The notes under the pieces: model-generated | Databases searched by the model: none | What the model was told of the DNA's origin: nothing | What the model saw: only the letters and a program-made list of their open reading frames with translations | Part shown: positions 42,261-51,898 of the stretch, one piece after another | Layout: every line of letters starts with the position of its first letter | Numbering within the stretch: position 1 is the first letter of the stretch | Program-made: the position numbers and the translations under genes | Source: Enterococcus sp. BWB1-3 | GTDB lineage: Bacteria; Bacillota; Bacilli; Lactobacillales; Enterococcaceae | Length of the DNA stretch: 64,000 bases | Direction: 5' to 3' | Assembly (NCBI RefSeq): GCF_016745275.1 | Contig: NZ_JADOEP010000001.1 | Coordinates: 186,001 to 250,000 of the forward strand

Positions 42261-44744
42261 ATGGTTAAAAAGAAAAGTAAACTCGTCTCTTTGATAATGA
42301 TGATGTTAGGAATTATTTTATTTGGTGTGTCATTTTCAAGCATGTCTCCAGATAAGCAAGCCTACGCAGAGGAATCACAACTTTCTTATCGAAACGTGAT
42401 GTATTATGGCGACTGGTCGATTGAAGACAGTGAAGGGAATTTTTTTCCAAAAGATATTCCAGCTGAAAAATTAACTCATTTAAATTTTGCTTTTTTAGAT
42501 TTTGATGTAGAAGGAAATCTGGAATGGACCGATGAGTTTGCTGCTTTAGGTACAAACGGAGGAAACAATAGCGTAGAAGAATACGCACCAAATGCTGGTT
42601 TGCTGAATGCATTGCAGGAGCTTCGTCTGAGAAATTCAAATTTAAAAGTAGGTATTTCTGTCGGCGGCTGGACAAAATCCGGAGACTTTGCGCTTAATGC
42701 ACAAAATGACACATATCGAAAGAAACTGGTAGATAATCTGCTTGCTTTTGTTGAATACAATCAAATGGATTTTCTTGATATTGATTGGGAGTATCCGGGA
42801 AGCGTGCGAGCGCCAGATTTGGTTGACAGCAAGGAAGATGAGGGAACACCGGATGCTTCTGAGGCAGATCGGGAAAATTTTGTCATTTTATTAAAAGAGT
42901 TGAGAGCAGGATTGGATACATTAGGGCAAAAAACGGGTAAAACCTACGAGCTTTCAGTGGCACTGGCGGCCGGACCATATACTTTAAACAAGGGAACGGA
43001 TATAGCCGAGGTCTTTAAAGTCGTTGATTATGCCAACTTAATGACTTATGATATCCATGGCGCCTGGGAAAATGCCACCAATCATCACACTGGATTATAT
43101 ACGAGTTCCAAAGCGCCTCAAGGAGATGGCAAACCTTGGTCATTCAGTACGGATGACAGTGTGAAATTCTTTTTAAGTAATGGTGCGATACCTGAAAAAA
43201 TTGTGATTGGGGCTGCTTTTTACAGTAGAGGTTGGGGAAATGTAGAGAATGACGGACCAGATCCGGTAAATCTGCCTGGATTATTTGGAAGTGCAGATTT
43301 TGCTGTAACAGATGCGGATGGAGGCGAAAGCCGTGGTGCTGAAAACGAAAAACCTCTGATAAATGGTGACGGTGGACGAAATGGCGGGATCTGGGCTTAT
43401 CGTTCCTTTGATCAACTAAAAGTGAAGTATCCTGATTTGACCGAATACTGGGATGAGGAATCTAAAGCTTCTTATATGTACAGCAAAGAATCAAAAGTAT
43501 TCTTTACCTATGATAGTATCCGCTCCATTCAGGAGAAAACAAACTATATTCGTGAAAACGGACTGGGCGGGATGATAACCTGGATGCAATCACAGGATGC
43601 ACCATCCAGCACTGAAAGTGAGAAGCGAGATACACTGACAACAGCTATCTACAATGGGTTGTTTACTGGAATAGCTCTTCCTTCAAGAGAATTACAATAT
43701 CTGCCATTAGCTGTTGAATCTTCGGTGATACCGCTTACGGATGGAAACGAAGGCTATAAAGTAACTCTTACTAATAATGAAGTTTTGAAAGAAACGGATG
43801 TCGTTTTAGCAGCAACAGAAAAGAATAATAAAACACTGAAAAATCCAGTAATTATTCTGCCTGTGGATGGAGAGCAATACAGCTTATCCTTGGCAGTCAC
43901 TGATGCTGCTCTTCCGGAAAAGCATACTACTCAAACTCTGGATTTGTCTGAAATAGGAGTTGCATTTGTTCTGCCGGGAGAAACGGTTGCTTTCAATATC
44001 TATACCAATGCAGCATTCGCTCATATGGAACGTATCAGCTATCTGAATGTGGGACAGAGAATCGTACCAGATGGAAAAGTATATAATACACAGATGGTTT
44101 ATGAGTTGCCTGAAGTTTATGATAAAGCCGGGGAAATTACAGTTGCTTTGAAAGATGCAGCGGGTCAGCTTTTAGCTGAGAAAAAAGTTTATTCAGGAGA
44201 GGTCGGTACAGCATTTGAAATCAGCAGTCCTGAAATTGAAGGCTATTATTCCGAAACAAAAGTGATCTCCGGAGTATTCAAGTATTCGCCACAGGAAATC
44301 ACGATGACCTATCTGCTGGATAATCCTGCCGCATTGATTGGAAAAGTACGGATCAGCTATGTTACAAAAAATGGCGAGAAGCTGGCGGATGATGTGGAAA
44401 TTGTCGGAGTAATTGGAGCTGCTTATCAAACGGAAACAAAAGCATTTGACGGATATCAATTGATTGAAACTCCTGAAAATAATTCTGGAAAGTTTACAGA
44501 AGAAGATCAGCATGTTACTTATGTTTATGACAAGTTTATGGAAGAGTCGACAACGTCTGAAATAAGTTCTTCTGCAACGGATTCAACAACAGCTGTTTCC
44601 ACTACTGATTCAACAGCAACTAAGAAACCAGAGGGCAGCTACCCTAAGACCGGCGAGACGGACCAAATGGCTTATCGTATCCTTGGAATTATCGGAGTAG
44701 TGATGGGAGTTATCTTTATTCGAAAATCAAGAGAAACTGTGTAA
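42261..44744 (+). CDS. Cell-wall-anchored GH18 chitinase (or endo-N-acetylglucosaminidase) with MucBP-like repeats
   Basis: An 827-residue surface protein. A signal peptide (about 1-36, cleaved near AYA/EES) is followed by a GH18 barrel (about 42-465) with KVGISVGGW and the catalytic MDFLDIDWEYPGS (acid Glu about 177). Then a beta-rich region, two MucBP-like modules of about 70 residues (ISYLNVGQRIVPDG.., ISYVTKNGEKLADD..), a Ser/Thr-rich stalk, and a sorting signal YPKTGE plus membrane segment and RKSRE tail. The motif is Y-P-K-T-G, where LPXTG is usual. It would hydrolyse chitin or GlcNAc-containing glycans at the cell surface. Monocistronic. Confidence 0.92.
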   Translation: MVKKKSKLVSLIMMMLGIILFGVSFSSMSPDKQAYAEESQLSYRNVMYYGDWSIEDSEGNFFPKDIPAEKLTHLNFAFLDFDVEGNLEWTDEFAALGTNGGNNSVEEYAPNAGLLNALQELRLRNSNLKVGISVGGWTKSGDFALNAQNDTYRKKLVDNLLAFVEYNQMDFLDIDWEYPGSVRAPDLVDSKEDEGTPDASEADRENFVILLKELRAGLDTLGQKTGKTYELSVALAAGPYTLNKGTDIAEVFKVVDYANLMTYDIHGAWENATNHHTGLYTSSKAPQGDGKPWSFSTDDSVKFFLSNGAIPEKIVIGAAFYSRGWGNVENDGPDPVNLPGLFGSADFAVTDADGGESRGAENEKPLINGDGGRNGGIWAYRSFDQLKVKYPDLTEYWDEESKASYMYSKESKVFFTYDSIRSIQEKTNYIRENGLGGMITWMQSQDAPSSTESEKRDTLTTAIYNGLFTGIALPSRELQYLPLAVESSVIPLTDGNEGYKVTLTNNEVLKETDVVLAATEKNNKTLKNPVIILPVDGEQYSLSLAVTDAALPEKHTTQTLDLSEIGVAFVLPGETVAFNIYTNAAFAHMERISYLNVGQRIVPDGKVYNTQMVYELPEVYDKAGEITVALKDAAGQLLAEKKVYSGEVGTAFEISSPEIEGYYSETKVISGVFKYSPQEITMTYLLDNPAALIGKVRISYVTKNGEKLADDVEIVGVIGAAYQTETKAFDGYQLIETPENNSGKFTEEDQHVTYVYDKFMEESTTSEISSSATDSTTAVSTTDSTATKKPEGSYPKTGETDQMAYRILGIIGVVMGVIFIRKSRETV

Positions 44745-44793
44745 TTAATTTTGTGTGTAAAAACTCCTGATTCTTTTCTAATAAATATTAATG

Positions 44794-44827
44794 CAGCGGA
44801 CAGCCCTGAAAAACGGCTGTCCGGCTG
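44794..44827 (+). terminator. First hairpin after the chitinase gene
   Basis: CAGCGGACAGCC pairs with GGCTGTCCGGCTG around a GAAAAAC loop; no T-run directly after. Confidence 0.6.
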
Positions 44828-44831
44828 TAAA

Positions 44832-44880
44832 CAAAAACGTTCAAAGGCTTTTTCTCAGAGCCTTTGAACGTTTTTGTTTA
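44832..44880 (+). terminator. Second, strong terminator after the chitinase gene
   Basis: AAAAACGTTCAAAGGCT pairs with AGCCTTTGAACGTTTTT; flanked by A- and T-runs, so it can act in both directions. From here to 45062 no gene is recognisable. Confidence 0.9.
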
Positions 44881-45062
44881 TAGAGCCAGTTGAGCGCTTA
44901 TTTTTCAAAAATTGTATTGAACAACCAATGAAGGAAAATAATGCATGCAGCAAACTCTGCTTCCAACCTTTTTTATTGTCAAAAGAGATAGGCGGATATG
45001 TCTTTCAGCAATGTTCAACTCATTAAAGGCTTATTCTGGCTTTTTCCAATTATTTTTCCCAA

Positions 45063-45275
45063 TTAAATCAGTATCCGCTGTCTCAAAGAATTTCGATTGG
45101 CGAAATAGAAAGATTTACATTTTTTATGAATGGGTTTAATATGAATGACTGCTATCCAGACTTCTTTGTCCAGAGCATCCCAGCCTCAAACACTTTCAAA
45201 AAGTTCTTCTTTGTTCCAAACATGTCTCGGAAGCTCCATTAAAAACAATAGGAGATGGAACTTCTTTCACCTCTC
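45063..45275 (-). pseudogene. C-terminal remnant of an OmpR-family response regulator
   Basis: One minus-strand frame reads HVWNKEELFESV, stop, GWDALDKEVWIAVIHIKPIH, then a basic stretch to a stop. This is the winged-helix domain of OmpR/PhoB-type regulators (pattern V-W-x-K-E-E-L-F-x-x-V-W-G, then V-x-V-H-I-x-x-I). The conserved Trp after SV is changed to TGA, and the receiver domain is gone. Confidence 0.6.
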
Positions 45276-45298
45276 AACAGCACTTATGAGTATCTGTT

Positions 45299-45679
45299 TT
45301 ATTCATGAATTTCCAATGGCAATCCGTCTGGATCAAAGAAAAAGGTCATTCTTTCACCGGTAAAATCATCTGTACGTATCGGTTCGCAGACGACTCCTTT
45401 TGATTCAAGATATGCGCAGACTTTCGGTACATCCACTACTTTGAAAGCCAGATGACGCAAGCCCAGTGCTTCTGGATAGGAGGGACGCTCAGGAAAGACA
45501 TCGCTGACAAATACTTCAAGCTCCTGATTACCTAGTTGAAGATCCAGCTTAATATCATTTTTTTCCGGACGTTTGTTTTCCCGAATAATGGAAAAACCAA
45601 GTATATTTACATAAAATTGGACTGTTTTTTCATAATTGGATGCATTAACTGCAGTATGGTGAATGTGTTCAAAAAACAT
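45299..45679 (-). CDS. VOC-superfamily (glyoxalase-like) protein
   Basis: A 126-residue single-domain VOC protein with paired beta-alpha-beta-beta-beta modules. HIHHTAVNASNYEKTVQFYV starts it (metal His), and RHLAFKVVDV and FFFDPDGLPLEIHE (metal Glu) end it. Likely a metal-dependent lyase or dioxygenase-like enzyme, e.g. lactoylglutathione-lyase-like; substrate unknown. AGGAGGG precedes the start. Confidence 0.88.
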   Translation of the reverse strand: MFFEHIHHTAVNASNYEKTVQFYVNILGFSIIRENKRPEKNDIKLDLQLGNQELEVFVSDVFPERPSYPEALGLRHLAFKVVDVPKVCAYLESKGVVCEPIRTDDFTGERMTFFFDPDGLPLEIHE

Positions 45680-45843
45680 GGAATACCCTCCTGAAATCTA
45701 AAAGAATACTGTGATTATAACAAAAAGCGGCACAATTGATAAATTAATTTGACTGACTGGGAAAAAATAAGGGACTCTTTTTTTCTACTAATGGAAAATC
45801 ATTGGTAGAATAAGAAATAAAGGTTACAAGGAGGAGCGCTTAT

Positions 45844-46248
45844 ATGGAAGTTCATGATCAGATTAATCACTTACTAAATTCAAGCACAGTTTTTTTGCTC
45901 GCTACACTTGATTATCGCGGATTTCCAACTGTGATTACAGTTTCTCGGCCATTATGGCGTATAGGATTATTAAAAATGTACTTTTATCTTAATGAGAACG
46001 GTGAGACAGTAAGGAATATTATGCGAGATGCCACAGGTTCAGTTTGCTGCTATGATGAATCAGATCATGAAAGTATTTCTTTAAAAGGGAAATTTTCTAT
46101 AGAGCCTGTAGATTCCGAAAATGACCTGGACTCGAACCTTACAGCTTACCAGAAAGAACTGAATCATGAGTATCCGGTTATTGTTGTTTTTGAGACAGGG
46201 ACAGCTAAAATTCATATGAATAAGCAAACACAGGATGTCATTGTATAA
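45844..46248 (+). CDS. FMN-binding split-barrel (pyridoxamine 5'-phosphate oxidase-like) protein
   Basis: A 134-residue protein starting VHDQINHLLNSSTVFLLATL followed by a DYRGFPTVI strand, the typical opening of PNPOx-like flavin proteins (L-A-T-x-D-x-x-G-x-P). Such proteins reduce small substrates with F420 or FMN. AAGGAGGAG lies before the ATG. Confidence 0.82.
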   Translation: MEVHDQINHLLNSSTVFLLATLDYRGFPTVITVSRPLWRIGLLKMYFYLNENGETVRNIMRDATGSVCCYDESDHESISLKGKFSIEPVDSENDLDSNLTAYQKELNHEYPVIVVFETGTAKIHMNKQTQDVIV

Positions 46249-46260
46249 GCTGGGACCTGG

Positions 46261-46312
46261 AAAAAAACAGACTGAAAAATATTGTGAAAGCAATGTTTTT
46301 CAGTCTGTTTTG
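46261..46312 (+). terminator. Bidirectional terminator
   Basis: AAACAGACTGAAAAA pairs with TTTTTCAGTCTGTTT. It serves the split-barrel gene and, from the other side, the metallophosphoesterase gene that ends at 46332. Confidence 0.9.
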
Positions 46313-46331
46313 ATCTGTAAATGGAGTGTAA

Positions 46332-47147
46332 TTAAATATAAAGTTGAAAGACCGCGATTTCCGGTGGGACTCTGAAACGGGCAGAAATTAATGTAGTGCC
46401 CAGCCCGGTGTTTACATACAATGTGGTCTGTGCGTTAAGTGCGTAGAATCCTTTTGTATACTTTTCAGCAAGGACATTGGTGACTGGTATAAAAGGAATA
46501 TTTACCTGTCCGCCATGGCTGTGACCGCTCAGTATCAAAGAAATGTCATAGTTTACAGCAGTGTCCACAACATCTGGTTCATGACTGAGAAGAATTGTAT
46601 AATCAGCATTGCGGCGGTTTTGTATTGCTTCTTCAATTGAAGGCGTGCCGAACATAGCATCATCAATACCGGTCAGATAGATCATTTTGTTATCGGCTGT
46701 CTGTATAGTTGTTCCAGTATTTTTCAGCAGATGAAACCCGCTGCTGCTCCAAATATTCGGATAGACAGAATGGGCTCCCCCACCGTAATCATGATTTCCC
46801 CAAATTGCAAATTTCCCGAGAGGAGCCTTTAACTCATTCATCAGAGCAATGGTTTCGTTAATGGGTCCATATTTAGCGAAATTATCAAATAGATCACCAG
46901 TAAATACAATGATATCTGGTTCTTCGTTATTTGCAGCAGTCACGATTTTTTTCAATTGTTCGGTAGAATAATCTTTTTTCAAATGAATATCGGAGAGCTG
47001 CAGTACTTTTACCGGTGTCTGTCCGGTGTTGGTACCTAGGGAATGATGATTAATCGTAATTCTTTTGGGTTCTATAAAAAAGGCGTAGCCTGCCAGAGCG
47101 ATGCCTAGAACGACAATACTAAGAAATGTCAGTAATAGTCTTTTCAT
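46332..47147 (-). CDS. Membrane-anchored metallophosphoesterase (YkuE-like)
   Basis: A 271-residue protein with an N-terminal membrane segment (LLLTFLSIVVLGIALAGYAF) and a calcineurin-like domain. Metal motifs are LSDIHLK, VFTGDLFDN, IWGNHDYGG, LLSHEPDVV and LSGHSHGGQ in order. Substrate unknown; related proteins act on envelope lipids or sugar phosphates. The start at 47147 follows GGAGAG. A longer in-frame extension upstream lacks a site. Confidence 0.9.
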   Translation of the reverse strand: MKRLLLTFLSIVVLGIALAGYAFFIEPKRITINHHSLGTNTGQTPVKVLQLSDIHLKKDYSTEQLKKIVTAANNEEPDIIVFTGDLFDNFAKYGPINETIALMNELKAPLGKFAIWGNHDYGGGAHSVYPNIWSSSGFHLLKNTGTTIQTADNKMIYLTGIDDAMFGTPSIEEAIQNRRNADYTILLSHEPDVVDTAVNYDISLILSGHSHGGQVNIPFIPVTNVLAEKYTKGFYALNAQTTLYVNTGLGTTLISARFRVPPEIAVFQLYI

Positions 47148-47250
47148 CAATGGCTCTCCTTTCATTTTTTTGGTGATTAAAAATATATTCCCTGAAACCT
47201 TAAAATCCTTGATATGAAAGGATTTATACCCTGTTTTTGTCTCTCTTTGC

Positions 47251-47270
47251 AATAACATAATCATGTTATT
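47251..47270. promoter_or_regulatory. Perfect inverted repeat, operator-like
   Basis: AATAACAT AATC ATGTTATT is a perfect palindrome with a four-base centre, 100 bases upstream of the metallophosphoesterase start. A TTGCAA lies directly on its left on the plus strand. It could be an operator for a gene on either side. Confidence 0.5.
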
Positions 47271-47354
47271 TTTGGTGAGGAAGCGAACGCATTACAATGA
47301 GCAGCATTGAGCTGGAATAGTTGCTCTGATACGTTTCTTTGCTGTACTCTTTAT

Positions 47355-47384
47355 CGCCAGAGCATTCAAAGCTGGCGGTTTTTT
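47355..47384 (+). terminator. Orphan terminator
   Basis: CGCCAG pairs with CTGGCG, followed by GTTTTTTG. No gene lies upstream on this strand between 47148 and 47354, so the segment 47270-47385 could be a short non-coding RNA or a leader relic. The DNA from 47386 to 47640 shows nothing recognisable. Confidence 0.6.
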
Positions 47385-47647
47385 GTCAAAGCTCTCAGTT
47401 AATTAATCGGTCAGTTTTTGATAGATTCTTTTGAGTTGATCATTTTTATCCCTATCCAGTATATAAAAGAATTACAGGTACGTTCTATTTTACAGAAAAT
47501 CTTTAGAGTAACTTAGTAAATCATACTAAAAAATAAAGAAGTGGAGAAGCATTTTTTTCAGATTTTTTTATTGTTAGTAAACTTCTGGTATTTTCAGATA
47601 AAGGAAATGTTTTTTTAGTCTTCTCTCTGCTGTCAAGCTGCTCAAAG

Positions 47648-47675
47648 TTGTTTCATATTTGATCTTTGATATAAT
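47648..47675 (+). promoter_or_regulatory. Promoter of pepP
   Basis: TTGTTT, a 16-base spacer and TATAAT, about 35 bases before the start of the peptidase gene. Confidence 0.65.
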
Positions 47676-47713
47676 AAATAGAAGCAACTATTACAGGAAA
47701 GAAGGAACAGGCT

Positions 47714-48778
47714 ATGATTGCAAGAGTCAACAAGTTGAGACAGGAAATGAAGAAAAACAATATCGCTGCATTTCTGGTTACAAGTAAGTACAATTTACGT
47801 TATTTAACTAATTTTACAGGAACGACCGGACTTGCTGTTGTTACTTTAGACAAAGCATTTTTTATTACTGATTTTCGTTATACGGAACAGGCAGCAGAAC
47901 AGGCGCAGGGGTTTGAAATCGTTAAAAATACCGGATCTATTTTCGATGAAGTAATGGAGCTGGCAGAAAAAGAAGAGCTTTCCAATCTGGCTTTTGAAGA
48001 GACCCATGTGAGCTTTGCTGAATATAGTGTGTTGGAGGAAATTTTATCCTGTGAGCTAATTCCAGTGGCAGGGATGATTGAGGCTCTGAGAGAAGTGAAA
48101 GATGAAGATGAAATCGCAATGATTCAACAGGCCTGCAACATAGCTGATTCTGCCTATGAACATATTCTGAAAGTGATTAAACCGGGAATGACCGAGATTG
48201 AAGTGGCGAATCAAATGGATTTTTATATGCGTTCTTTAGGAGCTTCCGGTGTTTCGTTTGATACGATTGTAGCCAGCGGTGTCCGTTCAGCTATGCCTCA
48301 TGGTGTAGCCAGCGATAAGCTGATTGAAAAAGGAGATTTAATTACTCTTGATTTTGGCTGTTACTATCAAGGCTATGTATCTGATATGACACGAACCTTC
48401 GCTATTGGAGAGCCTGATCCGAAACTGAAAGAGATTTATGAAATTGTACTGGAAGCTCAGTTAAAAGTTTTGGAAGAAGCGAAGCCAGGCTTAACCGGTT
48501 TTCAGCTGGATGCAGTAGCACGTAATCACATTGCTTCCTATGGTTATGAAGAAGCCTTTGGACACAGCACCGGACACGGAATCGGACTGGAAATTCATGA
48601 AGGTCCAAATGTCTCATTTAAAGCAGATGTGCAGTTTACTGTAGGAAATGTGATAACTGATGAGCCTGGAATTTACATCCCGGGACTGGGCGGCGTTCGT
48701 ATTGAGGATGACCTGTTGATTACTCCAGAAGGAAATCGTGTTCTGACTCATTCACCGAAAGAACTGATTATTTTATAG
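47714..48778 (+). CDS. pepP: Xaa-Pro aminopeptidase / Xaa-Pro dipeptidase (M24 family)
   Basis: A 354-residue M24 metallopeptidase that removes N-terminal residues before proline. The creatinase-like N-terminal domain (about 1-125, YNLRYLTNFTGTTGLAVVTL) is followed by the pita-bread catalytic domain, with metal ligands in ITLDFGCYYQGYVSDMTR (two Asp), GHSTGHGIGLEIHE (His), DEPGIYIPG (Glu) and GVRIEDDLL (Glu). Its place directly before efp is conserved in Firmicutes. Confidence 0.93.
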   Translation: MIARVNKLRQEMKKNNIAAFLVTSKYNLRYLTNFTGTTGLAVVTLDKAFFITDFRYTEQAAEQAQGFEIVKNTGSIFDEVMELAEKEELSNLAFEETHVSFAEYSVLEEILSCELIPVAGMIEALREVKDEDEIAMIQQACNIADSAYEHILKVIKPGMTEIEVANQMDFYMRSLGASGVSFDTIVASGVRSAMPHGVASDKLIEKGDLITLDFGCYYQGYVSDMTRTFAIGEPDPKLKEIYEIVLEAQLKVLEEAKPGLTGFQLDAVARNHIASYGYEEAFGHSTGHGIGLEIHEGPNVSFKADVQFTVGNVITDEPGIYIPGLGGVRIEDDLLITPEGNRVLTHSPKELIIL

Positions 48779-48986
48779 CAAATGCTGAATCCGACTGATT
48801 TAAGGAAGAAATGAATGGGCTGTTCTATAAAAAAATGTCTAGTGTCTTTTACATTCAGAGAAGGAGCTTCAGCGTTTTTTCTGGTGGCGTAGTCGCTTGT
48901 TTAATGTTAAACTAGGAACGAGTAAAAAGACAGATGTTTAGCTGTTCAGTCAGCAGTATTGACTGAGTAGATGAAGGAGGAACCAA

Positions 48987-49544
48987 ATGATTTCTGTTAA
49001 TGATTTCAAAACTGGGCTGACCATTGAAGTAGATGGAGCAATCTGGCGTGTAGTAGATTTTCAGCATGTGAAGCCTGGTAAAGGAGCTGCTTTTGTCCGT
49101 TCGAAGTTAAAAAATCTTCGTACAGGCGGCGTTCAGGAAAAAACGTTTCGTGCAGGCGAAAAAGTGGCAAAAGCTCAAATTGATAACCGTAAAATGCACT
49201 ATTTGTATGAAAACGGCGAAAGCCATGTGTTTATGGATCTGGAAACGTATGAACAGATTGAAATTCCTGAAGAACAAATTCAGGATGAACTAAAATACAT
49301 GCTGGAAAATATGGAATTGAGTATCATTATGTTTGGTTCTGAAATTCTTGGTGTTGATTTACCGAATACAGTGACATTGGAAGTAACATCTACTGACCCG
49401 AACATTAAAGGAGATACTTCTTCTGGAGGATCAAAACCTGCAACTATGGAAACGGGTGTTGTTGTGAATGTGCCGTTCTTTGTTAATCAGGGAGATCGGC
49501 TGATTGTTAATACAGCAGACGGAAGTTATGTGTCACGGGCATAA
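48987..49544 (+). CDS. efp: Translation elongation factor P
   Basis: A 185-residue EF-P with three beta domains. The tip loop of domain I is [11 protein letters not shown], with Lys32 the residue modified in Firmicutes (5-aminopentanol type in Bacillus). It relieves ribosome stalling at polyproline stretches. AAGGAGG precedes the start. Confidence 0.98.
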   Translation: MISVNDFKTGLTIEVDGAIWRVVDFQHVKPGKGAAFVRSKLKNLRTGGVQEKTFRAGEKVAKAQIDNRKMHYLYENGESHVFMDLETYEQIEIPEEQIQDELKYMLENMELSIIMFGSEILGVDLPNTVTLEVTSTDPNIKGDTSSGGSKPATMETGVVVNVPFFVNQGDRLIVNTADGSYVSRA

Positions 49545-49562
49545 AGGACAGGAGGATTTATA

Positions 49563-49988
49563 ATGGCAGAAGAAAGAAATCTTATTATTGATACAAAAGA
49601 CGCTTTGGGCGAAATAGTTATTGCTCCGGAGGTCATTGAAGTAATTATTGGTATTGCCGCATCAAAAATTGATGGTGTCTATGGCATGCGAGGTACTTTT
49701 GCTAATAACGTAACAGAATTTCTGGGACGTGCAGCACATGGGAAAGGTGTCTATCTGAATCAGGAAGAAGATGGACTGAAAGTGGATATCTACTGTTACT
49801 TGGAATATGGTGTGTCTGTACCTAAAGCAGCGCTGGAAATGCAGGAGCGTGTAAAACAGCAGGTACTGTTTATGACAGATATTGATCTAATTGAAGTGAA
49901 TATTCATGTTGTGGCGGTTATTCCGGAAAAGCTGCCTGAACCTGATTTTTCAGAACTTTTCCCGGAGGATGGGGAAGAGAATGAGTAA
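49563..49988 (+). CDS. Asp23/Gls24-family protein (YqhY-like)
   Basis: A 141-residue protein with GEIVIAPEVIEVIIGIAASK, IDGVYGMRG and a central EYGVSVPKAALEMQERVKQQ, the Asp23 fold, ending in an acidic tail. This efp-linked paralogue matches YqhY, an essential-type protein linked to lipid or acetyl-CoA carboxylase balance in Bacillus, not the stress-type Gls24. It overlaps nusB by eight bases. Confidence 0.92.
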   Translation: MAEERNLIIDTKDALGEIVIAPEVIEVIIGIAASKIDGVYGMRGTFANNVTEFLGRAAHGKGVYLNQEEDGLKVDIYCYLEYGVSVPKAALEMQERVKQQVLFMTDIDLIEVNIHVVAVIPEKLPEPDFSELFPEDGEENE

Positions 49989-50427
49989 AGAAGCATTTAC
50001 TCGACATGAGATTAGAGAAAAAGCCCTTCAGGCTCTTTTTCCTTTAGACTTTAACAGCGACCTGACAAAGCAGGATGCAATTACAAATGCTCTTGAACTG
50101 GATCATGGCGAAATGATCAGCGAAGATGGAGAAGAATTTGTCCCTGTCTATCTTGATGTACTGGTTGGCGGCGTCTGTGAAAAGAAAGAGGAGCTGGATC
50201 AGCTGATTCAAGGTCATTTAGGTAAAAACTGGACGATTCAGCGCATTGCAAAACTGGATCTGATTATCCTGCGAATTGCCATCTTTGAAATGAAGTACGC
50301 AGCAGACGTTCCGAATACTGTTGCGCTGAATGAAGCACTTGAGTTGGCTAAAAAATACAGTGATGACAGTTCAAGAAAATTTATTAACGGCGTGCTGTCT
50401 AATGTTATGAAGGGTCTGCAGGAATAA
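49981..50427 (+). CDS. nusB: Transcription antitermination factor NusB
   Basis: A 148-residue all-helical RNA-binding protein. HEIREKALQALFPLDF is the typical N-terminus and WTIQRIAKLDLIILRIAIFE plus NEALELAKKYSDDSSRKFIN-type C-terminal region is diagnostic. With NusE it binds boxA in rRNA leaders. The start overlaps the previous stop and follows GGAGG. Confidence 0.97.
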   Translation: MSKEAFTRHEIREKALQALFPLDFNSDLTKQDAITNALELDHGEMISEDGEEFVPVYLDVLVGGVCEKKEELDQLIQGHLGKNWTIQRIAKLDLIILRIAIFEMKYAADVPNTVALNEALELAKKYSDDSSRKFINGVLSNVMKGLQE

Positions 50428-50440
50428 CTTGATAAAAAAA

Positions 50441-50508
50441 TGAATGACTTCCCTTATGCTCAGTCAGTACTTGGTTACGCTTGCTGCTATTGAGAGGGAA
50501 GTTTTTCA
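50441..50508 (+). terminator. Terminator after nusB
   Basis: ACTTCCCT pairs with AGGGAAGT (outer stem) around a long internal structure and is followed by TTTTTC. Confidence 0.65.
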
Positions 50509-50823
50509 ATTTCTTGAACCGATTCTGCTGAACATTAGTCATGTCTTTTTCTAACGAAAGACTGTTACTTATAGTGTCAAGCAACCTGAAATTATGCTAG
50601 AATAAAAGCATTGAAAAATTTGGGAAGAAAGTAGATCGTATCTTTTTTTAGAATAGCCGGCTGATGAAGGCAGAAAAACAGGTTGTTTAAGAATCGAAAA
50701 AATCAGATGACCGATCTTATTTCATTGTTTACTTATAGAAATAGGGGAAAAAGAACAATATATTATTCATTACCGGTACAGTCAAGTGCTGATCGGTTGT
50801 TAAAAAACAGGAGGAGTATGAAC

Positions 50824-51669
50824 ATGGGGCAATTAATCAACGGCCGGGAACTGGCAGATAAAATGCAGGAAGAAATGAAAAATGAAGTAAGTAAGCTGCA
50901 AGAAAGCGGGATTACTCCGGGTATTGTTGTTTTGCTGGTTGGCGAAAATCACGCCAGTCAGACTTATGTGAAAAACAAGGATCTGGCAGCAGCCCGTATC
51001 GGCATTCATTCAAAGGTGGAGCAATTGCCGGAGACGATCACAGAAGAGGAACTGCTTGGCAAAATTGAGCAATATAATCAGGATAAAAATTTTCACGGGA
51101 TACTGGTTCAGCTGCCTCTCCCAAAGCATATTGATGAAGACAAAGTATTGCTGGCGATTGATCCGGCAAAGGATGTAGACGGTTTTCATCCGGTGAATCT
51201 TGGTCATCTGTTTATTGGAAAACCAACAATGATTCCTTGTACACCTTATGGCATTATGAAAATGTTTGAAGCCTATGATATTGATCTTGAAGGGAAACGA
51301 GCTGTGGTCATTGGTCGCAGTAATATTGTCGGTAAACCAATGGCACAGTTGCTGTTGATGAAAAGTGCTACTGTCACTATTGCACATTCCAAGACAAAAA
51401 ATCTGGCGGAGCTTACCCGTGAAGCAGATATACTAGTAGTAGCCATTGGGAGAGGGCATTTTGTAACAAAAGAGTTCGTGAAGCCTGGTGCGGTGGTCAT
51501 TGATGTTGGCATGAACAGAGATGAAAACGGCAAACTTATTGGCGATGTGAAATTTGATGAGGTTTCTGAAACAGCAGGCTTCATTACACCGGTACCTAAA
51601 GGAGTCGGACCAATGACCATTACCATGCTGATGTATCAGACCATCGAAGCAGCAAAGCGAATAAATTAA
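50824..51669 (+). CDS. folD: Bifunctional methylene-THF dehydrogenase/cyclohydrolase
   Basis: A 281-residue FolD that interconverts 5,10-methylene-THF and 10-formyl-THF. It has the catalytic [14 protein letters not shown] (Lys of the Y-x-x-x-K motif), [18 protein letters not shown], the Rossmann [14 protein letters not shown] and the end [17 protein letters not shown] at 50824 is ten bases after AGGAGG; an ATG six bases earlier is too close. FolD supplies the pool that MetF reduces for methionine synthesis. Confidence 0.95.
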   Translation: MGQLINGRELADKMQEEMKNEVSKLQESGITPGIVVLLVGENHASQTYVKNKDLAAARIGIHSKVEQLPETITEEELLGKIEQYNQDKNFHGILVQLPLPKHIDEDKVLLAIDPAKDVDGFHPVNLGHLFIGKPTMIPCTPYGIMKMFEAYDIDLEGKRAVVIGRSNIVGKPMAQLLLMKSATVTIAHSKTKNLAELTREADILVVAIGRGHFVTKEFVKPGAVVIDVGMNRDENGKLIGDVKFDEVSETAGFITPVPKGVGPMTITMLMYQTIEAAKRIN

Positions 51670-51898
51670 GTAAGAATATCTTTCTTAGTGTATGGAAATC
51701 CTTATATTCAAAGTAAAAATAATTTAACAGTCAATCATTCTATATAGAATAATAAAAACTGTATTGCTTCATTCGACAGAGGAACAGGATAATTGAATGA
51801 CTGGCCTCGTATCAATCCAGTACCTGCTCATTTGGTTTGCAGATAGGGCAGACTGGTAAAATAATACAGGCAGTATCAAAAAAGAGAAGAGGAACGTA

